From the NCBI RefSeq assembly GCF_009733595.1, contig NZ_WOFH01000003.1, forward strand, positions 124,001 through 188,000: 64,000 bases of DNA. The letters run 5' to 3'. Source of the DNA: Actinomadura litoris (GTDB lineage: Bacteria; Actinomycetota; Actinomycetes; Streptosporangiales; Streptosporangiaceae). The position numbers and the translations under genes are program-made. Under the pieces are notes generated by a model. That model was not told the DNA's origin. It saw only the letters and a list, made by a program, of their open reading frames with translations, and did not search any database. Shown here piece after piece: positions 33,106-41,936 of this stretch (position 1 is the first letter of the stretch; every line of letters begins with the position of its first letter).

Positions 33106-33540
33106 TCAGAAGCGGGCCAGCCACGACAGGACGCGCGCGAGCAGGTAGTAGGCGGCGCCCGCGATGGTCCAGTTGATGTAGAGCTGTTCCTCGCGATCGT
33201 TCCGCGTGAACATGTCGTGGAAGGGCGTCGCGAGCCACCGGCCCGCGTCGAGCACGGCGTCCACGACGCCGTTGCTCGGATTCGCGTCCGCCCAGGTCAG
33301 CAACATCCCCAGTCCGAGAACCGCGACGGCGGCCCAGCCGGCCGCCAGGATCATCGTGCTCACCGGATTGGTCCTGCTGCTCCACCAGTGGTGCGATCTC
33401 CGCCTGTGCACCGCGGGCTTGTCGGCCACGGTGGTGCTGGTGGACTCCTTCGCCGTGCCTGTCCTGCGGTCCATCATCCACCGAGGCCGGTACCGCCGCC
33501 TCGCCGGAGCGTGCCGCTTGCGTCCAAGGTGCAGGGCCAT
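33106..33540 (-). CDS. Small two-helix membrane protein, unknown
   Basis: A protein of about 144 aa with a basic cytoplasmic N-terminus (GRKRHAPARRRYRPRWMMDRRTG...). It has one membrane segment (MILAAGWAAVAVLGLGMLLTW) and a second hydrophobic segment at the end (TIAGAAYYLLARVLSWLARF). No family recognised. The ATG at 33540 has AGAGGA nine bases upstream; an ATG at 33558 would add six residues. It ends 4 bp from the convergent DUF3068 gene. Confidence 0.7.
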   Translation of the reverse strand: MALHLGRKRHAPARRRYRPRWMMDRRTGTAKESTSTTVADKPAVHRRRSHHWWSSRTNPVSTMILAAGWAAVAVLGLGMLLTWADANPSNGVVDAVLDAGRWLATPFHDMFTRNDREEQLYINWTIAGAAYYLLARVLSWLARF

Positions 33541-33627
33541 GACGGTCATTCCTCTCATGAGGTGTTCGCGTCCTGCTGTCCCTCACCACCCGCCCCGCAA
33601 ACCGCCCCCCACCTTTCGGACACCCCG

Positions 33628-34779
33628 TTAAGCGGTCTGTGGCACGACCGAACGCAGGTACTCCCGCGCGTGGCGCATCACCGGCACGTGCGCCCACCGC
33701 CTGGAGGAGGCGAGTATCTCCGCCACGCGCGCAGTGGTCCGCGCGGACGAGACGAACGGCAGAGCACGCGCCAACTCCTCCATCCGGACGGCCGCCAGCG
33801 CGGGATCCCCGGCCCGCAGCGCGGCCTGCGCCTGCCTCCCCACATACTGGGCCTGGAAAAGGGGTGACCATTCCCCGATCCGGGCCGCCGCCTCGCCCAG
33901 CAGTTCCCCGGCCCGGTCGTACTGCCGGAGCCGTCCGAATCCGATGCCGACATCCCCGGTCAACGCGGCCCGGGAGAACGCCGGGAGCCTTTCACAACCC
34001 AGCGCGTGCTCCAACGCCTCGCGCGAGGCGGCTTCCTGGCCGGGAATGGGCGCCAGGGCACGGCCGAGGCGCATGTTGAGCGACGCCCTCTGCGAATGCG
34101 ACACGTCCCGGACGGAGAGGCCGCGCCGGGCGTAGGCCACCCCGCGTCCCCAATCCCCCTGGTAGGAGGCGACCCTGCTCAGCGTGTCGAGTACCTGCGC
34201 CTTGGTCTCGGTGCGCGGTGAACGGTCCGCGAACCCGAGCCCGAACTTTCCGGCCCTCTCCGCGTCCGCTATTCGTCCCGCGTCGTACAGAACCAGGGCG
34301 ACCTGATCGCTCAACGTCGCGGCCGCGTCCATGAGCGCGGCGTTCTCGGGCTCGCCCATCGCGGCGCGGCGCGTCCGCGCCATATGCCCCAACGCGTCGT
34401 CCACCAGCGGAACACCGCCGAGCTCATACCGCCGATGCGCGAGCGACTTCGCGACGCCCCGCACATACCCGGCGTCCTGAAAAGGACTGGCCGAATCGGA
34501 CGAAACAAAGATCAGTGAAGCGGCCCCGGGCAAGAACATGGTCGTGAACTCGCGACGCTCCAAGGGACCTTCCTCCTCTGCCTTGGGCGTTATCCGCACC
34601 TGCCAGCCTACGCGAGCCAGATATTTGATCACCTTGCCGATGGCGACATCGCGCTTGCGGTTGACCAGTTGGGAGACGAATGCCTGGGATATGCCCAGTT
34701 TGCGGGCCAGGCGGGACTGGCTCCAGCCTCGGCTCTCCATGATCAGGACGAGGGCGTCGGGAAGGTTCGTCGCTTCCAT
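33628..34779 (-). CDS. XRE-type helix-turn-helix regulator with TPR-like C-terminus
   Basis: A 383-aa protein. The N-terminal helix-turn-helix is LVLIMESRGWSQSRLARKLGISQAFVSQLVNRKRDVAIGKVIKYLARVGW (about 8-58). A long helical C-terminal region with tetratricopeptide-like pairs follows (DQVALVLYDAGRIADAERAGKFGLG, RLGRALAPIPGQEAASREALEHAL). Such proteins in actinobacteria are stand-alone regulators. The frame is open to 34905, but bases 34780-34836 have low third-position GC and a promoter-like element, so I start at the ATG at 34779, which would be leaderless. The membrane-protein gene follows 87 bp downstream. Confidence 0.82.
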   Translation of the reverse strand: MEATNLPDALVLIMESRGWSQSRLARKLGISQAFVSQLVNRKRDVAIGKVIKYLARVGWQVRITPKAEEEGPLERREFTTMFLPGAASLIFVSSDSASPFQDAGYVRGVAKSLAHRRYELGGVPLVDDALGHMARTRRAAMGEPENAALMDAAATLSDQVALVLYDAGRIADAERAGKFGLGFADRSPRTETKAQVLDTLSRVASYQGDWGRGVAYARRGLSVRDVSHSQRASLNMRLGRALAPIPGQEAASREALEHALGCERLPAFSRAALTGDVGIGFGRLRQYDRAGELLGEAAARIGEWSPLFQAQYVGRQAQAALRAGDPALAAVRMEELARALPFVSSARTTARVAEILASSRRWAHVPVMRHAREYLRSVVPQTA

Positions 34780-34787
34780 TCGGTCAA

Positions 34788-34793
34788 TGTATA
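34788..34793 (-). promoter_or_regulatory. -10 box placing a leaderless start for the XRE gene
   Basis: On the minus strand TATACA (34793-34788) lies eight bases before the ATG at 34779, so transcription should start at or within two bases of the start codon. No Shine-Dalgarno is visible. The surrounding 34780-34815 is the most AT-rich stretch nearby. Confidence 0.5.
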
Positions 34794-34902
34794 ACCTAAA
34801 GCGAAGATCTACATACGGAGAGTGAAAATCGGCCATGGCGGCTCGTCCGGCCTGGCCGGAGGGTGGTTGAGGGTGCCGCGTCGCGGACCTAGACTCTCCT
34901 GG

Positions 34903-34941
34903 CAAGAGTCGCTCTTGATGAGTGTTTCTCTAAACTAGAGA
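34903..34941. promoter_or_regulatory. Two palindromes upstream of the MarR gene
   Basis: CAAGAG-TCG-CTCTTG (34903-34917) and TCTCTA-AAC-TAGAGA (34927-34941) are perfect 15-bp inverted repeats whose centres are 24 bp apart, 20-58 bp before the GTG of marR. They are likely autoregulatory MarR boxes. Confidence 0.6.
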
Positions 34942-34960
34942 TGATGGAAGAGGTGGAGGC

Positions 34961-35431
34961 GTGACGACCCCGGAGCGCGCGCGGATGGCGGACGAGCTGC
35001 AGATGGAGACCCAGCGCGGCACGATGTTCACGGTGCTGCTGCATCACGCCACCGCGAGCAAGGCGGGCATGAACGTCACCGACGCGCAGTGCGTGAACGC
35101 GCTGTCGCTGGACGGCCCGCAGACCCCCGGGCAGCTCGCGCAGCTCATGGGCATCACGACCGGCGGCGCCATCACCGCCGTGATCGACCGGCTGGAGAAG
35201 GCCGGATACGTCCGGCGCACCCGCGACCCCGACGACCGCCGCCGGGTGATCGTCGAGCCGGTCGAGGAGAACCTCGCCCGCTTCGGCCGCTACTTCGCGC
35301 CGATCGGCCGCCACTTCCAGGAGCGGCTGGAGGGTTACAGCGACGAGCAGATCGCGTTCCTGCTGGAGTGGATCCGCGCCAACAACGCCATGATGCCGAA
35401 GGTCATCGAGGAGATCCGCAACCTCCCCTGA
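34961..35431 (+). CDS. MarR family transcriptional regulator
   Basis: A 156-aa protein with a winged helix-turn-helix (TPGQLAQLMGITTGGAITAVIDRLEKAGYVRRTRDPDDRRRVIV, about 50-95) whose wing has the MarR signature DPDDRR. Helices for dimerisation lie at both ends. GAGGTGGAG precedes the GTG start. Two palindromes just upstream suggest autoregulation. It has no obvious cognate operon; the neighbours are a DoxX-like protein and a kinase. Confidence 0.92.
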   Translation: MTTPERARMADELQMETQRGTMFTVLLHHATASKAGMNVTDAQCVNALSLDGPQTPGQLAQLMGITTGGAITAVIDRLEKAGYVRRTRDPDDRRRVIVEPVEENLARFGRYFAPIGRHFQERLEGYSDEQIAFLLEWIRANNAMMPKVIEEIRNLP

Positions 35432-35700
35432 CGCGGCCGGGCATGTGTCCGGGGACGGTCGCGGCGGTCCCCCCGGCCACGACGGCCGTCCCCGGAGTCT
35501 CCGTCTCGGAAGTGGTGCCCGTCCCCGGATCCGTGCCTATAGGTCGGCAGCACACCCGGACCAGCCCCTTAGCGGGCAGAACGCCGAGATGGCGACATCA
35601 CAGACCCTGACCGATATGCGGGCCGTCACACCGATCGGCTGGGTGACCTCTGTCACAGGCCGTGCGCGGGAACGATCCGGCCACCTGTCAGACTGCAACC

Positions 35701-36072
35701 ATGACCGACTCGTCACGCGCGGCCCGCGGGCTCGCCGCGTTCATGGCCGGGATGGGGGCGGCGCACCTGATCGTCCCGCGCCCGTTCGACGCGCTGGTGC
35801 CGAGTCGGCTTCCCGGCCGCGCGCGGTTCTGGACCTTCGCCAGCGGCGCGTCCGAACTGGTCTGCGCCGCCGCCATCGCCCATCCCCGCACCCGTAAGAA
35901 GGGCGCGCTCGCCACGGCGTGGCTGTTCGCGGCGGTCTTCCCCGCGAACCTCAAGATGGCGCGCGACTGGCGGACCCGGTCCCTGCCGCTGCGAGCCGTC
36001 GCCTACGGCCGCCTCCCGCTCCAGGTCCCCCTGGTCGCCTGGGCTCTCCGCGTGGCACGCGAAGCCGACTGA
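35701..36072 (+). CDS. DoxX-like small membrane protein
   Basis: A 123-aa protein with about four membrane segments (AAFMAGMGAAHLIVPRPFD, FASGASELVCAAAIA, ALATAWLFAAVFPANLKMA, PLQVPLVAWALRVA). HL(I/V)PRPFD and PANLKMARDW are features of DoxX-like actinobacterial proteins. The role of this group is not established. The ATG lacks a strong ribosome site. The 269 bp before it show no gene. Confidence 0.78.
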   Translation: MTDSSRAARGLAAFMAGMGAAHLIVPRPFDALVPSRLPGRARFWTFASGASELVCAAAIAHPRTRKKGALATAWLFAAVFPANLKMARDWRTRSLPLRAVAYGRLPLQVPLVAWALRVAREAD

Positions 36073-36183
36073 CCGCTCGCGGCGTGCGTTGTGGAGGGAA
36101 ACGGCGCAATCCGCCGTGTGAAGGCCCGGGGCGCTTGGACGAAATGAGATCATTCCGGCCATGCGTGGAACACGAACGGGCCG

Positions 36184-37794
36184 GTGACCGTGGAGCCATT
36201 GCGTCCTGAGGACCCGTCCGACATCGGCGGCTACCCGCTGCTGGCCCGCCTCGGCGCGGGCGGCATGGGGCAGGTGTATCTGGGGCTCACCGGCGGCGGA
36301 CGGCACATCGCGCTCAAGGTGATCCGCGAGGACTTCGAGGGGCCGCAGGCGCTGGCCCGGTTCCGCCGCGAGGTGCAGACCGCCGAGCGGGTGCGCAGCC
36401 GGTCCGCGGCGGCGATGGTCGGCGCCGGGCTCGACACACCTCCCTACTGGCTGGCCACCGAGTACGTCCCGGGGCCGACGCTCAGGCAGGCCGTCACCGT
36501 GCACGGCCCGATACCGCCCGACACATGCCTGCGGCTGCTGGGCGCGCTCGCGGCCGGCCTGCTGGAGATCCACCGGCAGGGCGTCCAGCACCGCGACCTC
36601 AAGCCGGGCAACGTGATCCTGGCGCCGGACGGGCCGCGCCTCATCGACTTCGGCATCGCGCGCGGCGAGGGGCAGACGCAGATCACCCAGACCGGTGTGT
36701 GGAACGGTACGCCCGGATATGTCGCGCCCGAGGTCGTCCGCGAGCAGGAGCCCGTCCCCGCGTCGGACGTGTTCTCGCTGGCCGGCACCATCGCCTACGC
36801 CGCCACCGGACGCCCGCCCTTCGGCGGCGGGCGGATCGAGGCGATCCTGCACCGGACGCTGAGCGGCGACATCGACCTGGACGGCGCCGACCCGCGCGTC
36901 GCCGAACTCGTCGCGCTGTGCGCCGCGAAGGACCCGGCCGACCGCGCCTCCCTCGAACGGATGCTCCAGCTCACCGCCCCCTACGGCACGCTCGCCGCCG
37001 ACCCCGCGTACCGGCGGCTGGTGGGCGTGCTACCGCCGCTACCCGCCGACGTGCGGGAGGCGGTCACGTCCGGGCTCGTCCCGCCCGGCCGCACCCAGGC
37101 GCCGGCCGGCATGCGCGGCGGATCCCGCGCCGTCATCATCGCGGCGGCCGCGGCGGTGGTCGCGGTCGTGCTGGCGGGCTCGCTGACGGCCCGCTACCTG
37201 ATGGACGGCGGGGACGCGGCGGAGAACCCGTCCGGCGGATCGCCGGAGCAGGGGGGCGGGCGGTCCGGCACCCCGGCCGCGAAGGGCGGCACCTCGCCCG
37301 CGACCGGCGGCGCGCGGTCGCCGGGCGGCCCTCCGCCGGACGTGATCCTGCTGAAGGAGCCCACCGACGAGTTCGACGAGGTCCGGTGGACCAAGGCGAA
37401 CTTCAACTGCCAGCCCGCCGTCCGTCCCGATGACATGCGGTACGCGAACGACCTCCAGACCTCCGCGCCGCGCCAGCCGTACGCCGCGCCCACCGTGGAC
37501 ATCGGCATGAGGTTCAAGTACGCGCGGCCGTCCGGCTACTACCTGGCCGCCGAGATCCGTCCGCCCGCGGAGCAGCAGGGAAACGGCGTTACCGGAGTCG
37601 TCAGGAGCAAGCCGCATCTGTACCCGAAGGGCGAGAGCGGGCTAACGCTCCACTACCCGGCCGATTTCAAGTGGGAGGGCTCCGGTAGCGAGGCGTATCC
37701 GCTGATGAAGGGCGACTGGACGGTCATCTGGCTGCACGTCCGCGCCAACGGCGACGCCTACTACCTGGGCTGCGACGGTTTCACCGCCCGCTGA
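36184..37794 (+). CDS. Membrane Ser/Thr protein kinase
   Basis: A 536-aa kinase. The glycine loop LGAGGMGQVYLG, IALKV lysine, HRDLKPGNV, DFG (LIDFGIARG) and GYVAPEV are all intact within residues about 15-270. A membrane helix at about 315-338 (VIIAAAAAVVAVVLAGSLTARYL) leads to a Gly/Ser/Pro linker and a 140-residue extracellular domain (DEFDEVRWTKANFNCQPAVRP... YYLGCDGFTAR) with two cysteines. No PASTA repeats, so the ligand is not muropeptide by the usual route. The start is GTG; a second GTG lies 6 bp on. Its 3' end overlaps the convergent MFS gene by 34 bp. Confidence 0.92.
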   Translation: MTVEPLRPEDPSDIGGYPLLARLGAGGMGQVYLGLTGGGRHIALKVIREDFEGPQALARFRREVQTAERVRSRSAAAMVGAGLDTPPYWLATEYVPGPTLRQAVTVHGPIPPDTCLRLLGALAAGLLEIHRQGVQHRDLKPGNVILAPDGPRLIDFGIARGEGQTQITQTGVWNGTPGYVAPEVVREQEPVPASDVFSLAGTIAYAATGRPPFGGGRIEAILHRTLSGDIDLDGADPRVAELVALCAAKDPADRASLERMLQLTAPYGTLAADPAYRRLVGVLPPLPADVREAVTSGLVPPGRTQAPAGMRGGSRAVIIAAAAAVVAVVLAGSLTARYLMDGGDAAENPSGGSPEQGGGRSGTPAAKGGTSPATGGARSPGGPPPDVILLKEPTDEFDEVRWTKANFNCQPAVRPDDMRYANDLQTSAPRQPYAAPTVDIGMRFKYARPSGYYLAAEIRPPAEQQGNGVTGVVRSKPHLYPKGESGLTLHYPADFKWEGSGSEAYPLMKGDWTVIWLHVRANGDAYYLGCDGFTAR

Positions 37795-38978
37795 TCGCCG
37801 GGCATGCGGACGGCGGCCAGGAGCGCGACGGCGAGCAGGGCCAGAACGTACAGGCTCGTCCCGTCCCAATGCCCGCTCTCGTAGGCGAAGCCCCCGGTGG
37901 TGCCGCCGATGCTGCTGCCGAGGTAGTAGGAGAACAGGTAGAGCGCGGACGCCTGCGCGCGGGCGGACGCGGCGCGCCGCCCGATCCAGCCGCTCGCCAC
38001 GGAGTGGGTCGCGAAGAACCCCACGGTGAAGATCAGCAGACCCAGTCCGACGAGCGGCAGGACGGGCGGCACCGTCAGCACCAGCCCCCCTCCCGCCAGC
38101 AGCAGCGCGCCGACCAGCACCTTGCGGCGGCCCGCCCGGTCGGCGAGGTGACCCGCGCGGGCGGAGGCGACCGAGCCCGCGAGGTTCGTCACGGCGATCA
38201 GGCTCGCCACCTCCTGCGGGAGATGGAACGGTCCGTCCAGCAACCGGTAGGTGAGGAAGTTGTAGACGGTGACGAACCCGGCCATCGCCGTCATCGCGAT
38301 CAAATACAGGCGCCGCAACCCCGGATCGGAGAGGTGGGTGAGCAGCGGCCGGTAACCCATCCGGGACGGGCGAAAGAAGCGCGACTGCGGAAGCAGCAAC
38401 CAGAACGCGACCGTGAACACCAGGGCGAGCACCGCGGTGACGCCGAGGGCCCAGCGCCATCCGGCGAAGCCCGCCACGACGCCGGGGACGAGGCGTCCGA
38501 GCACGCCGCCGATGGCGGTCCCGGCGACGTAGCGGCCCATCGCGCCGCCGAGGTGCGCGCCGTCCACCTCCTCGGCGAGGTAGGCCATCGCGACGGCGGG
38601 CACCCCGGCGAGCGCGAGCCCCTGGACGGTGCGGACGGCGGCGAGCTGCCCGAACGTCGAGCACACCGGGATCAGCAGTCCGACCAGCGCCGACGCGACG
38701 GAGGAGACGATCATGACGCGGGTCCGCCCGAACCGCTCCGACAGCGAGCTGACCGGGATCACCGCGAGCGCCAGCGCGCCCGTGGACAGCGACACGAGCA
38801 GGCTGGCGCGCGCCGGTGAGACGCCGAACCCCTCCGAGAGCTCCGGCAGCAGCGCCTGCGTGCAGTAGAGCGACATGAAGGTGGTGAGCCCGGCCGCGAA
38901 CAGCGCGAGGTTGACGCGGCGCAGGCCGGGGGAGCCGGGCCGGTGGCGCGCGCGAGCGTCCGGAGGGGCGAGGGTCAT
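37761..38978 (-). CDS. MFS transporter (YnfM/AraJ-like)
   Basis: A 405-aa protein with twelve predicted membrane segments and the MFS loop-2/3 motif as SLSERFGRTRVM. A second, GHLADRAGRRKVLVG, lies in the C-terminal half. LALFAAGLTTFMSLYCTQALLPELSEGFGVSPARAS is typical of the YnfM/NepI-like efflux group, which exports sugars or drugs by proton antiport. It is divergent from a LysR gene whose product probably controls it. The ATG at 38978 has GAGG upstream; an in-frame TTG at 38993 is less likely. Confidence 0.92.
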   Translation of the reverse strand: MTLAPPDARARHRPGSPGLRRVNLALFAAGLTTFMSLYCTQALLPELSEGFGVSPARASLLVSLSTGALALAVIPVSSLSERFGRTRVMIVSSVASALVGLLIPVCSTFGQLAAVRTVQGLALAGVPAVAMAYLAEEVDGAHLGGAMGRYVAGTAIGGVLGRLVPGVVAGFAGWRWALGVTAVLALVFTVAFWLLLPQSRFFRPSRMGYRPLLTHLSDPGLRRLYLIAMTAMAGFVTVYNFLTYRLLDGPFHLPQEVASLIAVTNLAGSVASARAGHLADRAGRRKVLVGALLLAGGGLVLTVPPVLPLVGLGLLIFTVGFFATHSVASGWIGRRAASARAQASALYLFSYYLGSSIGGTTGGFAYESGHWDGTSLYVLALLAVALLAAVRMPGDQRAVKPSQPR

Positions 38979-39049
38979 GGGATACAGCCTCAACGCGAAA
39001 AAGTCATGCGTCCAATGAAAGTTTGCTTCCTCGTTGATGCGCGCTCATC

Positions 39050-39949
39050 ATGAGTCGTATGGATCTGGTGACGGTGCGGTGGTTCCTCGCCGTCGCGGAA
39101 CTCGGGCATGTGACGAACGCCGCGACGGAACTGCGGGTTTCGCAGCCCGGCCTGTCCCGCGCGATCGCCCGGCTGGAGCGCGAGTTGGGCGTCCCGCTGT
39201 TCGACCGCGCGGGCCGAGGCGTCGTCCTCAGCCGCTACGGGGAGGTCTTCGCCGAGCACGCCCGCCGCCTCGTCGCCGAGGAGGAACTGGCCCGCCGCGC
39301 CCTCGCGCAGGCCGCCGACCCCGAGCGCGGCGAGGTGTCGCTGGCCTTCCTGCACACCCAGGGGCCCTCCTTCGTGCCCGACCTCATCCGCCGCTACCGG
39401 CTCGACCACCCCGGGGTCACGTTCCGGCTCAGCGAGGGCCGCTCCGAGCGCATCCTGGGAATGATCCTGGACGGGAGCGCCGACCTCGCCATCACGAGCC
39501 CCTGCCCGGACGACGCGTCCCTGGTCTGGCACCCGCTCGTCGTCGAACGCCTCCAACTCGCGGTCCCCGCGGGCCACCGCCTGGCGGGCCGCCGCCGCGC
39601 GAGCGTGCGCGACGTCCTGGACGACCCGTTCGTGGCGTTCCTCAAGGGCGCCGGCCTCCGCGTGATCGCGGAGGAGCTGTTCCGGCTCGCGGGCGCCCGC
39701 CCGAAGATCGCCTTCGAGGGCGAGGAGACCACGACCGTGCGCGGCCTGGTCGCCGCCGGACTCGGGGTCGCGGTCGTGGCGCCGCTCCGTCCGGACGAGG
39801 AGGTCCCGGGCGTCCGGCACATCACGCTGGAGGAGCCCGCCGCCGTCCGGACGATCGGGCTGGCCTGGGCGCGGGCCCGCACCCGTCCTCCGGCCGTCGA
39901 GGGGTTCCGGAGGTTCGTGACAGGCGGAGATCACCCGCCGATACAGTGA
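39050..39949 (+). CDS. LysR family regulator of the divergent MFS gene
   Basis: A 299-aa LysR protein. The DNA-binding domain is VRWFLAVAELGHVTNAATELRVSQPGLSRAIARLERELG, and the effector domain has a two-lobe layout (EVSLAFLHTQGPSFVPDLIRRY...). The 71-bp divergent region to the MFS gene is comparatively AT-rich (39001-39035) and should hold the operator. An ATG at 39059 is an alternative start. It is followed 5 bp after its stop by an SDR gene, so regulator and SDR may be cotranscribed. Confidence 0.92.
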   Translation: MSRMDLVTVRWFLAVAELGHVTNAATELRVSQPGLSRAIARLERELGVPLFDRAGRGVVLSRYGEVFAEHARRLVAEEELARRALAQAADPERGEVSLAFLHTQGPSFVPDLIRRYRLDHPGVTFRLSEGRSERILGMILDGSADLAITSPCPDDASLVWHPLVVERLQLAVPAGHRLAGRRRASVRDVLDDPFVAFLKGAGLRVIAEELFRLAGARPKIAFEGEETTTVRGLVAAGLGVAVVAPLRPDEEVPGVRHITLEEPAAVRTIGLAWARARTRPPAVEGFRRFVTGGDHPPIQ

Positions 39950-39954
39950 CCCGC

Positions 39955-40722
39955 ATGCACACGGGCCTACAGGGAAAGACCGCGCTGGTCACCGGGGCGT
40001 CCCGGGGCATAGGAAAGGCGATCGCCACCGCGCTCGCCGCCGAGGGCGCGTCCGTCGTGCTGTCGTCCCGCAGACAGGAGGCACTGGACGAGGCGGCCCG
40101 CGAGATCCGCGCCGCGCACCCCGGCGCCCGCGTCCTGGCCAAGGCCGCCCACGTGGCCCACCGCGACGAGGCCGAGTCCTGCGTGGACGCCGCGATCACC
40201 GAGTTCGGCGGCCTCGACGTCCTGGTCAACAACGCCGGGACCAATCCCTACTACGGCCCGATGGCCGACATCGACCCCACCGCCGCCGCGAAGACCGTCG
40301 AGGTCAACCAGTTCGCGCTCGTGCAATGGACCCAACTCGCCTGGCGCGCGTCCATGCGCGAGAACGGCGGCGCCATCGTGAACATCGCCTCCGTGGGCGG
40401 CATGGTGACCGAGCACGGCATCGGCTACTACAACGCCACGAAGGCGGCGGTCATCCACCTCACCCGCCAGTTCGCGATGGAACTCGCCCCGTCCGTCCGC
40501 GTCAACTGCATCGCCCCGGGCCTGATCAGAACCGCCCTGGCCCGCGCCCTGTGGGAGAACAAAGAAGACCAGATAGCCGCGTCGACACCCCTGGGCCGCA
40601 TCGGCGCCCCCGAGGACATAGCGAACGCCGCCCTCTTCCTGGCAGGCGAAACCGCATCCTGGATGACAGGCCAAACCCTGGTAGTAGACGGCGGCACCAC
40701 AATCCGCCCCACCCTCATCTGA
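39955..40722 (+). CDS. Short-chain dehydrogenase/reductase
   Basis: A 255-aa classical SDR: TGASRGIGKAIA cofactor loop, NNAG, catalytic serine in NIASVGG, YxxxK as YYNATK, and the C-terminal GETASWMTGQTLVVDGG typical of FabG-like enzymes. It probably reduces a beta-keto or related substrate with NAD(P)H. The final 55 codons switch to A-ending synonyms (ATA, GAA, ACA, CCA, GTA), unlike the first 200, which use C/G-ending codons. It lies 5 bp after the LysR stop. Confidence 0.92.
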   Translation: MHTGLQGKTALVTGASRGIGKAIATALAAEGASVVLSSRRQEALDEAAREIRAAHPGARVLAKAAHVAHRDEAESCVDAAITEFGGLDVLVNNAGTNPYYGPMADIDPTAAAKTVEVNQFALVQWTQLAWRASMRENGGAIVNIASVGGMVTEHGIGYYNATKAAVIHLTRQFAMELAPSVRVNCIAPGLIRTALARALWENKEDQIAASTPLGRIGAPEDIANAALFLAGETASWMTGQTLVVDGGTTIRPTLI

Positions 40723-40944
40723 CCCCCTCGGAAGCAGCGCCGCCGCCACCCAGGCCATGAACGATGACCTGGCCATAATCACCGACCTCGCCGAGAACTT
40801 CGCTGCCGCAAATACACGCCTGACGAACTTCTGTGCATCCGTGACGGCATAGGGAGTAGGGTGCGTCGTTGGGTGGCGGGGATCCCTGGCCACCGCCCTA
40901 GCGAATTGTTTGATCTGCCGGAGTGACGGGCAACGGAGATTGTC

Positions 40945-41622
40945 TTGAATGGTTCTGGCGAGGGCCGGGGCCGGGTCGCCGCAGAGTTGAGCGAGGTCGG
41001 CCATCCATGGAACCTGAATTTCAAAGAGATCTCGACGGCGGTCGCGGAGCTCTGCGGCACATCGGAGGAGATTATTGTGGCGTTGAGCTCTCTCGATGCC
41101 CTACTTCGATTCCATGAGCGGCATGAGGCGGCGGCCGTAGCCGCCGCTGACGCGTTCTCCTTGGCCGATCACATTTACTGGATCGCCTACGAGAGAGACC
41201 TGCTGGAGGCGATGCCGACGCTGGCCGACCTCACGTGGCCCGAATTCCAAGCCTGGGCGGCGGGATTCTCTCCGAGTGACATTGGCATGGCCTGGGAGGA
41301 GCCGCCGGAAGAGTTCGTTCGGTCTTTCGGCTGGAGCTGGACCAGGTCGATGGCAGAGTACGCTACCAACGAAGTCACAGAATGGCTGGTCAAGCAGTTC
41401 AAGAGCACAGCGGACCACGAGCTGCTGGAACGGTTCCTTGTTCTGCTGAGCGAGCATGCACTGAAGGCCGACGAGTTCGGTGAGACTCTGGTTGTGGCCA
41501 TGGCGCGCGCTGGTGGCAAGAGCGCTCTGCCGTACTTGAGCCGTCTGGCGGCGAACGCTGAGGCTACGGCGAAGGTGCGGGCCGAGGTCGAATATTGGCT
41601 TGATCACTGCACCCGCAGCTGA
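40945..41622 (+). CDS. Hypothetical helical protein, 225 aa
   Basis: Predicted soluble and mainly alpha-helical (AAAVAAADAFSLADHIYWIAYERDLLEAM..., HELLERFLVLLSEHALKADEF, KSALPYLSRLAANAEATAKVRAEVEYWLD). The C-terminal half could be a short HEAT-like repeat array. Third-position GC is clearly lower than in neighbours, which suggests horizontal acquisition. The start is a TTG at 40945 with GGAG six bases upstream. I recognise no family; proteins of this look can be toxin-immunity or antiphage accessory proteins, but nothing here shows it. Confidence 0.62.
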   Translation: MNGSGEGRGRVAAELSEVGHPWNLNFKEISTAVAELCGTSEEIIVALSSLDALLRFHERHEAAAVAAADAFSLADHIYWIAYERDLLEAMPTLADLTWPEFQAWAAGFSPSDIGMAWEEPPEEFVRSFGWSWTRSMAEYATNEVTEWLVKQFKSTADHELLERFLVLLSEHALKADEFGETLVVAMARAGGKSALPYLSRLAANAEATAKVRAEVEYWLDHCTRS

Positions 41623-41936
41623 CCCGTGGCCCCGGCCGTGGGGTGCCGGGAGGTGCCGGAGCTTGGGGGGCTGGTCGGGGAGGTGGCGTCGCGGTACGGG
41701 TTGGTGTCGTTGACGGCCCAGGTGTGTCCGGGGCCTGGGGATCTCACCAGTGTTCCCTGGTTCTGCGGGGCGCCCTCGCCGGTGGGGATCGGGGTGCCCG
41801 CCCACGTGGCGGGAAGCGCGGAGTGGGCTTGGGTGAGGTCGTAGGAAAGAGTTGGGGGGCGGATGTTTGCCGGTAGGGGGAGCGGGGAGGGTGGGGCAGA
41901 TCCGATCCCGAACGAATGAGACGTGAGGAGCTGATC
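41623..41936. other. Intergenic region without a confident gene
   Basis: A 314-base stretch. Both strands carry open frames. One on the minus strand (reading TPIPTGEGAPQNQGTL... and AVNDTNPYRDATSPTSPP) has a protein-like look and may be a remnant of a degraded small gene, but it has no start or ribosome site I trust. GAGGAG near 41925 serves the next gene. Confidence 0.35.

Noticed and set aside
35445..35897. 150-codon plus-strand frame between marR and the DoxX-like gene
   Set aside because: It overlaps the DoxX-like gene in another frame and reads as low-complexity sequence.
40757..40852. 31-codon frame MNDDLAIITDLAENF... after the SDR gene
   Set aside because: It has a protein-like start but no ribosome site and is too short to support. 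It could be a remnant of a larger gene and was kept out of the list.
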